Part shown: positions 17,104 to 24,062 of the stretch, piece by piece
Numbering within the stretch: the stretch's first letter is position 1
Layout: every line of letters begins with the position of its first letter
Translations under genes and position numbers: made by a program
NCBI GenBank assembly: GCA_022820025.1
Contig: JAJEGF010000004.1
Location: forward strand, 111,447 to 175,446
From: Chloroflexota bacterium
GTDB lineage: Bacteria; Chloroflexota; UBA11872
DNA length: 64,000 nucleotides
Direction: 5' to 3'
Notes under the pieces: generated by a model
The model's input: the letters and a program-made list of their open reading frames with translations, nothing else
Told to the model about the DNA's origin: nothing
The model's database searches: none

Positions 17104-20100
17104 TTAGCGAAAGACTTCATCCGTTTCGAAGCCCGGCGTGCGATTTGTCTCCCAGCCAATCTTGCTACTGTATTCATGTGCTAGTCCGGACGATTCCACT
17201 GGTCGCCTGATACTGACGATTCCCGAGAACACGTCCGCCAGATTGCTTCCGGCACCTGCCTCAAATCTAAGAAGGGGAATCTGCTGCTGAATCTCTATAA
17301 GGCGTGATTGTGTGCCGACGACCGACACATTCAAGGTCAGGAGATACTCTCGACCAACAACAATCTCGTTAGCAACACCACCACCGTAGTCCCCGTTGAG
17401 TTGGATTTGCTTGTGATCAAACTCCAGCCGTGTCGTCTGCGTATCCGATGAGAGCGACATTGGACCCGGCCACCAACGAATCGACAATCGAGGATTCGCA
17501 TGCTTTGGGGTAACTCCAATCGGACCGATTTCGTACAGGCGCACTTCCGTTGCAGCCGCGACCGGAAGTTGTCCTGGATTTCGGTGCCAGAGATTTATGA
17601 CAATCACATCTTGATCAAAACCACCATCGAACCCAAGCGCTGAATCAGTGTGCGTGTGTTGCGGGTTCCTGTCGGATCCTCGGGTCCTTACTTGTGCGAA
17701 GGGCTTGGCGCTTGATTCCACAGCCAGTCTTAGCGTCTGGCAAGCGCCGACGGTAACGTCTGAGACCTGCGATTTGCCAGTCAGTCTTTGGCTTGTGAGA
17801 CCCAGTAGAACTTCATCCCCAGGCTCGCCTAGCAATCTGAGATGCAGATTGCCGCTTGGCGATCTCTCGCAAAGCTGACGTAATTCCCCTGACGGCGAGG
17901 GGAAATCAGATCCGACACGCCACACAGGAGACCAAGCTGACGCCAAATCATAAACTCGTATTCCATAGCCGGCCCACATGGCATCCTCCGCCGCCAGTCC
18001 CAACATCAGCGGGTCAATCTTGTCGGACAGCGCAATCGTTGCTCTGCCAGGTAGTTCGGACACCGACTTGACTCTCGGCATACGGGTAGCGCGATCGACA
18101 AACGTCGGGGGTGCTCGCAAGTCGGGATGGTCGACCAGGGCGTAGAGCAGCATCTGGCGCTGAAACGCAGTCAGCCCATCCAAGATCATGAACGGTTGGT
18201 TCGGCGCAACTGCGGGACGGAGCGCCCGAAAGCTTGAGGGCTGCACTTGCATCGTGCCGGCGCCGGGAATCACCTCGAATACCTGATGGCGTCGGCCTGA
18301 GACCGAGCGCCGGTCTCCCAAGAGCCTGAAGTGGTCCGGATTCTGCAGTAAACGCCGAGCCTCTGGCGTCAGCGCTTGCCGCCAAGCATCCGTCATGTGC
18401 AAATGCGTGATCTGCATATCCGCGAGATCGTCGCGATGCAAGAATCGCAAAGCGTCTTCGTAAACGGGCGCCACACGAGGTGAAACGACCTGGAGCCTGA
18501 GTCCCGAGGTCGGCGCCGCCACCCCGGCGGCGGACGCGCTGGTGGCAGGGTGCGTGGTCAAGAGGCGGGCATCGTTCGTCAGGGAACGAGACAACCAGGC
18601 ATAGAAGTCCCAATTGTCTTCGAGATCCCTCCGAAACAGTTCTCGCCGAAATGGAGTTTGGCCTACGAAGGGATATCCTGATCCATCCGTCGCTTCTTGC
18701 CCGATCCCAAACCCCTGCGATGCAAGATGGAGGCCGGCGGTCGTTCGTGGTATGACGACCGGAAGGATGGCGAACAGCATCACCGCCAGCGTTGCCGCTC
18801 TTTGCCATCGGCCACGCACGTCTGTCGCGAGGCTGGCGACGCCTGAGAGAGCAGCGACGACCGCTACTACGGTAGCCAGCTCCAGGATTCGACCATCGTT
18901 CGAGGGGATTGGCGACTGTAGAAAAGTGTATTCAACTACTCCGAGAGCACTGGCGCTGGCGAGATACCAGAGCGCCCAACTGCGCCGCCTGTACGCGATC
19001 GCCGCGCCGATCGCAATCAGGGGCAAGATTCCAACGCGAATCAGCGCTGGTCCCGCTACATCGAAAGGCGCAAGTTCTGCCCAGTTCGGCTCAAATGCAA
19101 TCCGCACCATGCCGGCCGTACCTCCCCGACCGAATAAGGCGTCAGACGCTGGCCCACCGGCAAGTGCCGCCAATAGCCCACCTACCATTAGCGCTGAAGC
19201 TAAGGCCAGTCGTTCACGTCCACCGCGGTTGCCCAGCCGAAGCACGCCGATCAATCCCAAAGCGGCGCTTGAGAAGATTAAAACGGAGGCATCCGCAAGT
19301 GCTAACACACTAGCGGCCAACGCCACTACGACCGACATTCGGATCGGGGAATGCGTGTGGAGCCCAGCCGCGATAAGTATCACGATTGCCACAGCGAGGG
19401 CGTACTGCGGTACATGCAGCCAGTTGAAGGCCACGCTGGCCGAGGAAGGGGCCAAGCCCTGAAGAAACCCGGCGAACCGATCCGATTGGCTTGACGCCTC
19501 GACGTATGGGGGTAAGCCAACAGGAATCTCCCCGCGACTCAGACCCAGCACGGCGCCGACACCTATGCTCAGGGGAAGCGATCCGCCCATGTCGCGAGCG
19601 AAGCCAACGCCCGCCAGGATTAGTGCGACGACCAGAAAGGACAGCAAAACCACCACCGCCGTCCAAGCCGGGACGGCGGCTATATTGACGATGCTTGCCG
19701 CAAGCAGCGTATGGCCATAGTGATAGCCGATTCCGGCATCGACGCCATATGGCGTGACAGGTGGAAAAACTCCTCGTGCCAATCGCAAGGTCAGCGCGTA
19801 TGGCCAGGACTCGTCGGCGTGGTGCGTCTGCGTTCGGTTGGCGAAGGCCAGAACATAAAGACCGCTTGAAGCCAGTAGGAGCGCAAGTGACGCCACGGCC
19901 GTACGGCGGGAGGGCAGGCGGATTTGGCCGGTGCGCCATGAGACGAGTGCCGCGATCGCAGTTGGGGCCAGGAGGCCGAACCAGGCGCTCGGGGCGCCGG
20001 GGATTACGTAGGCGGAGAGGTTGGTGGTGAGCAGGACGACAACAATTCCAAGGGCGGGAGCATAGAAGGGCCAGACGAGGCGTGGGCGATCGTGGAAGAC

Positions 20101-20199
20101 GGCGTGAGCCAAGGGCACGCCGATGGCGGCCATCCAGAGGCAGACGCCAGTGGAGGCGAAAATGCCAATCCAGGGCGAGACGGTTGGGTCGAGATTCAT
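17104..20199 (-). CDS. Large polytopic membrane protein with extracytoplasmic C-terminal domain, paralogue 2
   Basis: 1031 residues from ATG 20199, chosen because the protein then begins MNLDPTVSPW exactly like its paralogue. An upstream start at 20250 adds 17 unrelated residues. The first ~85 residues are almost identical to paralogue 1, both in protein and largely in DNA; further on identity drops but all landmarks persist (GVFPPVTPYGVDAGIGYHYG, ITHLHMTDAW, VWRVGSDF, FSGIVSIRR, SKIGWETNRTPG). The DNA of this copy beyond the N-terminus is AT-richer. The adjacent copies are 179 bp apart on the same strand, indicating tandem duplication followed by divergence, possibly with gene conversion at the 5' end. 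Confidence 0.8.
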   Translation of the reverse strand: MNLDPTVSPWIGIFASTGVCLWMAAIGVPLAHAVFHDRPRLVWPFYAPALGIVVVLLTTNLSAYVIPGAPSAWFGLLAPTAIAALVSWRTGQIRLPSRRTAVASLALLLASSGLYVLAFANRTQTHHADESWPYALTLRLARGVFPPVTPYGVDAGIGYHYGHTLLAASIVNIAAVPAWTAVVVLLSFLVVALILAGVGFARDMGGSLPLSIGVGAVLGLSRGEIPVGLPPYVEASSQSDRFAGFLQGLAPSSASVAFNWLHVPQYALAVAIVILIAAGLHTHSPIRMSVVVALAASVLALADASVLIFSSAALGLIGVLRLGNRGGRERLALASALMVGGLLAALAGGPASDALFGRGGTAGMVRIAFEPNWAELAPFDVAGPALIRVGILPLIAIGAAIAYRRRSWALWYLASASALGVVEYTFLQSPIPSNDGRILELATVVAVVAALSGVASLATDVRGRWQRAATLAVMLFAILPVVIPRTTAGLHLASQGFGIGQEATDGSGYPFVGQTPFRRELFRRDLEDNWDFYAWLSRSLTNDARLLTTHPATSASAAGVAAPTSGLRLQVVSPRVAPVYEDALRFLHRDDLADMQITHLHMTDAWRQALTPEARRLLQNPDHFRLLGDRRSVSGRRHQVFEVIPGAGTMQVQPSSFRALRPAVAPNQPFMILDGLTAFQRQMLLYALVDHPDLRAPPTFVDRATRMPRVKSVSELPGRATIALSDKIDPLMLGLAAEDAMWAGYGIRVYDLASAWSPVWRVGSDFPSPSGELRQLCERSPSGNLHLRLLGEPGDEVLLGLTSQRLTGKSQVSDVTVGACQTLRLAVESSAKPFAQVRTRGSDRNPQHTHTDSALGFDGGFDQDVIVINLWHRNPGQLPVAAATEVRLYEIGPIGVTPKHANPRLSIRWWPGPMSLSSDTQTTRLEFDHKQIQLNGDYGGGVANEIVVGREYLLTLNVSVVGTQSRLIEIQQQIPLLRFEAGAGSNLADVFSGIVSIRRPVESSGLAHEYSSKIGWETNRTPGFETDEVFR

Positions 20200-20346
20200 G
20201 CCGGCGGCCCCGGGGCATGACGGCCGAATCGGCGCCCCGGAGCGAGTCACAACTCAGTAGCACAAGCGTACCGTGCGCCAGCTAAAGGACCTCAGTGTCG
20301 GCCTGACAGGATCGTGGGGAAGTCGGGACGTTGAAATCTGGTGACG

Positions 20347-20766
20347 TCAGCCGCGGCTCGAGGACCGGCGAAAGGCATGATCGACGAGGCGGCGGAGGGG
20401 GGCGGCGTCGGCGAGGCCATCCATGAGGAGGTTGAGGGTGGCGAGGCCGACCAGGGCCCAGCCGAGCGGTGGGACGCCGGCGATGACGAAGACGGCGCCG
20501 GCAAAGGCGATAACGCTAAGGAGGCCGTCGGCGCGGACGTACGAGGTTGCGTCTTCGGTCGGTCCCTGGGCGTGCAGCGGCGCGACGAAGTAGCGGTGGA
20601 ACCTGCGCGTAAGGCTCCAGGAGGGGCTTAGCGAGCCAGCGGCGAGCACCAGCACGATGAGCGTGACGAGCCAGGGGGCGGCCAGGGCCCAGGCGACCAT
20701 GAGCGCGAGTCCAAAGGCTCCGGCCGTGACGAGCTGGTGGAAGCGGCGCTCGCCGCGATCGGTCAT
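20347..20766 (-). CDS. Membrane protein, possibly DUF4395-like
   Basis: 139 residues with four predicted membrane segments: about 13-30, 32-45, 83-98 and 102-118. GERRFHQLVTAGAFGLAL at the start and the central SPSWSLTRRFHRYFVAPL resemble DUF4395 membrane proteins, but the C-terminal cysteines of that family are absent, so the assignment is weak. It stands between the giant membrane protein pair and the divergently transcribed Lnt-like gene, 147 bp from the former. The function is unknown. Confidence 0.6.
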   Translation of the reverse strand: MTDRGERRFHQLVTAGAFGLALMVAWALAAPWLVTLIVLVLAAGSLSPSWSLTRRFHRYFVAPLHAQGPTEDATSYVRADGLLSVIAFAGAVFVIAGVPPLGWALVGLATLNLLMDGLADAAPLRRLVDHAFRRSSSRG

Positions 20767-20948
20767 GAGTCGCGGCCTTTTTCAGCGGCCGGCCGGGGTC
20801 TTATTGGTGCGTGTGGCGATCGTGGCAAGGCCACCTCCGGCATTGCACACGCCGGTGTGTTGCGCTGACCGTTGAGGGCGGTAGGCGTGGATTGCCAAAC
20901 TCTCGGCATGGCCGATCAATCTGCGGGCAGCAAGGAACTGCGAAACGC

Positions 20949-22499
20949 ATGGTAGCCAGCGGCGCATCGGCTTTCCTGGGATTGCGGTTGCTGGCGGCGA
21001 CGGCGACAGCGCTCTTGCTCTTTGCGGCGTTTCCGCCGCTGGCGTGGACGGGACTGGCCTTCGTTGCCTGGGTTCCGCTGCTCATCGCTCAATCAGGGGC
21101 GTCGCGCAGCGTTGGTCGAGGACTGAACGGGCTGATGCTGGGTGTTCTGTTTGGACTGATTGCCTCCACGGTCAATCCGCCGGAGGTCGTGACTGGCCTT
21201 GCGTGGTTTGGGATTGCGGTCGGAGTAGGCGTGATATCAGGCCTGGTGGCGATGCTGCTGGACGTGCCGGCCGGCCCGGGACGTGTGATTCAGGCCTTGG
21301 GGCCGTGGGCGCGGATTTGGGTTCCGGCGTCTGCCTGGACGGGCATTGAGTACCTGCGGCTGGTGACAACGGCCGGGCATCAATGGGGAATGCTGGCCAC
21401 GACGCAGGTTGACACGGCGCCGTTGCGGGCGTGGCTGCCGGTCGCGGGAATGTGGCCGGTGGCGCTGTTGACGGTGGCTACAGGCCAGGCCATTGGCGTG
21501 CTGGCGCTGGTGGCGGTTGGTCGGCTGCCGCTCACCCGGAGCCTGGTTGTTGGAATTGGCGTCGCAGCGCTGGGATGGCTGGCAGGGCTGGGGTTGGCGG
21601 CCGGCAGCAGCGCGGCGGAGAGCCAGTCGATACGCGTGGGCATGGTTCAGACCGGCGATCACGTGCCTTCGCATCCCCGGACGCGGCCGCTAATCACGAC
21701 GGTGCGATATCGCGAGCTGACGGACACGATTACGGATATGCACACGCCGGCGACACTGGCGGCGGCTGCACATGGAGCCGACCTGGTGGTGTGGCCGGAG
21801 GCATCCGGTTGGGTTGCGCCGGACGATCCCAAGGCGACGGTGCAATTGGACGGGGTGCGCGAGGTGGCCCGGCGAGCGGGAGTTCCCATCGTCTGGTCGT
21901 ACTTCATCAGGATCGATCCAAACCACACGCGCAACGAACTGGTGCTGGTGACGCCGGACGGCCGGATGTCCCGGCCGACAACGAAGGATCACCCGGTGTA
22001 TGCGATCGGGGAGCGCAGCGTGACGGCAGGTCTCTACGAGACACACGAGGTGGCCGGAACCAGGCTGGGATTGGCGGCGGGGCCGGACGGGACGTACACG
22101 GATACGCTGGCCCGCCTGGCGCGAATGGGAACGGCGCTGGTGGCAATTCCGACGCACGACTGGGCGGCGTATACGGCTCCGCACATCGCGCACCTGCGGC
22201 TGCGCGCCGCGGAGCACGGGCTGGCAATCGCCAAGGCGGACTGGCGTTATGGGTCGGTGGTGATCGCGCCGGATGGCGGGATTGTGGCCGGCACCTCGCT
22301 GGACCAGGCGCGGGAGGAGTTGCTGATCGCGAATGTGTCGATCAGCACGCCCGGGAGGCTCTACACAGAAACCGGGGACTGGTTGGGCGTGGTGTCGCTG
22401 GGTGGGCTGGTGGCGATGCTGCTCGGGGGAGCGGTTTTGGGCGTGCGGGAACGTGGGGTCAGCGGCGGCCGGCAGGAATCAGGGACGCGCCCCAGCTGA
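20949..22499 (+). CDS. Apolipoprotein N-acyltransferase homologue lacking the catalytic Cys
   Basis: 516 residues from ATG 20949, where the membrane domain begins; the 46 residues upstream to 20811 are not protein-like. Residues 1-220 form about six membrane segments with AGHQWGMLATTQ as in Lnt. Residues 228-470 are the nitrilase domain, followed by a final membrane segment. The Glu (E284, VWPEAS) and Lys (K346, TTKDHPV) of the triad are present, but the Cys of the usual G-x-x-(I/L)-C-(Y/F)-E is replaced: LGLAAGPDG, with Gly378 in its place and Asp for the following Glu. Normal acyl-enzyme chemistry should be impossible. The gene's 3' end overlaps the convergent neighbour by 41 bp. Confidence 0.82.
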   Translation: MVASGASAFLGLRLLAATATALLLFAAFPPLAWTGLAFVAWVPLLIAQSGASRSVGRGLNGLMLGVLFGLIASTVNPPEVVTGLAWFGIAVGVGVISGLVAMLLDVPAGPGRVIQALGPWARIWVPASAWTGIEYLRLVTTAGHQWGMLATTQVDTAPLRAWLPVAGMWPVALLTVATGQAIGVLALVAVGRLPLTRSLVVGIGVAALGWLAGLGLAAGSSAAESQSIRVGMVQTGDHVPSHPRTRPLITTVRYRELTDTITDMHTPATLAAAAHGADLVVWPEASGWVAPDDPKATVQLDGVREVARRAGVPIVWSYFIRIDPNHTRNELVLVTPDGRMSRPTTKDHPVYAIGERSVTAGLYETHEVAGTRLGLAAGPDGTYTDTLARLARMGTALVAIPTHDWAAYTAPHIAHLRLRAAEHGLAIAKADWRYGSVVIAPDGGIVAGTSLDQAREELLIANVSISTPGRLYTETGDWLGVVSLGGLVAMLLGGAVLGVRERGVSGGRQESGTRPS

Positions 22500-23061
22500 A
22501 GGCGAGCAAGCCCACCAGAGCAAGAATCAGGGTGACGACGGCCGTGTGCCAGCCCAGGTCATCCAGGGTGGCGGTGTAGGCTGCGGCGGTGTGCAGAACG
22601 CCGGCCAACAGGACGTAGGCGGCCAGCCGGCCGGCCAGCCAGCCGCGGGCCAGCATGTAGGCCGCACCGAACTGCAGCGCGACCCAGGCCCACTCGCGAA
22701 TAAAGGCGAATGCCAGATCCGTCCCTGGCAGGTCGCCCTGGAGCGCCTGGGTGAGAGTGAGTTGCGCCGCGAACAGGGCATATCCGGCGGTGGGGGCAAT
22801 CGCGGCGGCCGTGACCGCGCGCGGATTGGACGGGCGCGCCATGACGTAGCCCACGATCAGCAGCATGATCAGCTTGGCGAATTCGTCCGTATAGGCGGCG
22901 ACGATGGCGGAAATCAGGCCGACCAACTCGACCTGATCGCGCATGGCGGGCGCGCCAACGTTTTGGGCGACGATGTCGAGCACGGCGTGGGTGAGCTCAT
23001 CGCGGAGCCAGACCTGGGTAAACGGATAGACCAGGACGCCCAGCAGCACCCCAAACCACAC
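22459..23061 (-). CDS. PrsW-like polytopic membrane protein (tentative)
   Basis: 200 residues from a GTG at 23061. The same frame stays open and hydrophobic for about 40 more codons upstream (AAAAALAFGLFWGRAGAPLLL), so the true N-terminus may be longer although I find no good start codon. About six membrane segments are visible. TDEFAKLIM near residue 60 resembles the EExxK motif and VLHTAAAYT near 165 resembles the late conserved His of PrsW/CPBP intramembrane proteases. The middle Glu motif is not evident. It is convergent with the Lnt-like gene, with 41 bp of overlap. Confidence 0.5.
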   Translation of the reverse strand: MWFGVLLGVLVYPFTQVWLRDELTHAVLDIVAQNVGAPAMRDQVELVGLISAIVAAYTDEFAKLIMLLIVGYVMARPSNPRAVTAAAIAPTAGYALFAAQLTLTQALQGDLPGTDLAFAFIREWAWVALQFGAAYMLARGWLAGRLAAYVLLAGVLHTAAAYTATLDDLGWHTAVVTLILALVGLLAFSWGASLIPAGRR

Positions 23062-23364
23062 GCCCGGTCGCCCGAGCAGCAGGGGTGCGCCGGCGCGGCC
23101 CCAGAACAGGCCGAAGGCGAGGGCGGCCGCCGCCGCGACCGGGTGCGGAGCGACGAGGAACTGGCGAACGATGCCGGCCGGGTCGACTAGGGTGTCAATT
23201 GGTCGAGTGAGGGATGCTCGCGGCGGCCAGGTGCGTGAAGCGGCTGGCGGCGCTCAGCGCGAGAACCTGACTGGTACGATTGCGGCAGCCTGCGGGCTCT
23301 GGCGTCATGCGTCCGGAGTCCGCCTGATCGTTTACAAGTACAGAGTCGGGGCGCGCCATCACTT

Positions 23365-23448
23365 GGGTCGGTGGGTGAGTGGTTAATACCACCAGACTGT
23401 AAATCTGGCGCCTTTACGGCTACGTAGGTTCGAATCCTACCCGGCCCA
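23365..23448 (+). tRNA. tRNA-Tyr (GTA)
   Basis: Acceptor GGGTCGG (23365-23371) pairs with CCGGCCC (23441-23447), including T-G and G-C pairs. The anticodon stem CCAGA/TCTGG encloses CTGTAAA with anticodon GTA. A long variable arm (class II) and a GTAGGTTCGAATCCTAC T-arm follow. The discriminator is A and the CCA end is not encoded. First of five tRNA genes in a row, probably one transcript. Confidence 0.97.
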
Positions 23449-23509
23449 CCGGATGCCGCACGACGGAGCGTAGGCTACTATCGGGCGTCCGGCGCGCCCG
23501 ACTCAACGC

Positions 23510-23583
23510 GGTCCCGTGGTGCAGCGGCCTAGCATACCTCCCTGTCAAGGAGGAGATCGCCGGTTCGAATCCGGTCGGGACCG
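23510..23583 (+). tRNA. tRNA-Asp (GTC)
   Basis: Acceptor GGTCCCG (23510-23516) pairs with CGGGACC (23576-23582). The anticodon stem CCTCC/GGAGG encloses CTGTCAA with anticodon GTC. T-arm CCGGTTCGAATCCGG, discriminator G, CCA not encoded. 61 bp after tRNA-Tyr. Confidence 0.97.
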
Positions 23584-23610
23584 CCCGGCGCGCCCGCCGC
23601 GCGGCGGCGT

Positions 23611-23683
23611 GGGCCCATAGCTCAGCGGTCAGAGCAGCCGGCTCATAACCGGTAGGTCCCTGGTTCGAATCCAGGTGGGCCCA
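23611..23683 (+). tRNA. tRNA-Met (CAT)
   Basis: Acceptor GGGCCCA (23611-23617) pairs with TGGGCCC (23676-23682). The anticodon stem encloses CTCATAA with anticodon CAT. The anticodon stem lacks the three G-C pairs of initiators and base 1 is paired, so it is an elongator Met tRNA or a lysidine-modified Ile2 tRNA. CCA not encoded. The 27-bp spacer before it is very GC-rich and self-complementary. Confidence 0.93.
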
Positions 23684-23702
23684 CCGGACGGACGGCGGAC
23701 AT

Positions 23703-23774
23703 GGCGGAGTAGCTCAGAGGTAGAGCAGGGGACTCATAAGCCCTTGGCCGCAGGTTCGAATCCTGCCTCCGCTA
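23703..23774 (+). tRNA. tRNA-Met or tRNA-Ile2 (CAT)
   Basis: Acceptor GGCGGAG (23703-23709) pairs with CTCCGCT (23767-23773; G-T at the first pair). The loop CTCATAA gives anticodon CAT. The anticodon stem has an A-G opposition at 31-39. T-arm GCAGGTTCGAATCCTGC. CCA not encoded. Two CAT tRNAs so close together suggest one serves Met and the other AUA codons after lysidine modification. Confidence 0.92.
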
Positions 23775-23782
23775 CCGGCCTG

Positions 23783-23866
23783 GCCGAGGTGGTGAAATTG
23801 GTAGACACGCAGTCCTCAGGAGGCTGTGAGCTTCGGCTCGTGCGGGTTCGAATCCCGCCCTCGGCA
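23783..23866 (+). tRNA. tRNA-Leu (CAG)
   Basis: Acceptor GCCGAGG (23783-23789) pairs with CCTCGGC (23859-23865). The anticodon stem CAGTC/GGCTG encloses CTCAGGA with anticodon CAG. Class II variable arm GAGC-TTCG-GCTC; T-arm GCGGGTTCGAATCCCGC. It is the only tRNA of the five whose CCA end is encoded. A degenerate copy of this gene lies at 27058-27139. Confidence 0.97.
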
Positions 23867-24062
23867 CCACTTTAGGTTCCCGGCATGGATTTGCTGTCCA
23901 GCACACCAACCTTCGTGACGCGCGCTGCGACCGACATACCGACCAACGATTTCAACACAACGCCACCAGCGATCTAGATCTCATCCACCCAGACACCATC
24001 CGTCACACTTCTCCGACGGCTCTGAAGCAACCCCGACCAGTCAGCATCAATCACGCCACGAT

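Noticed and set aside
23584..23610. GC-rich self-complementary spacer between tRNA-Asp and tRNA-Met as a terminator
   Set aside because: No T-run follows and the tRNA genes continue; more likely a processing hairpin or simply spacer.
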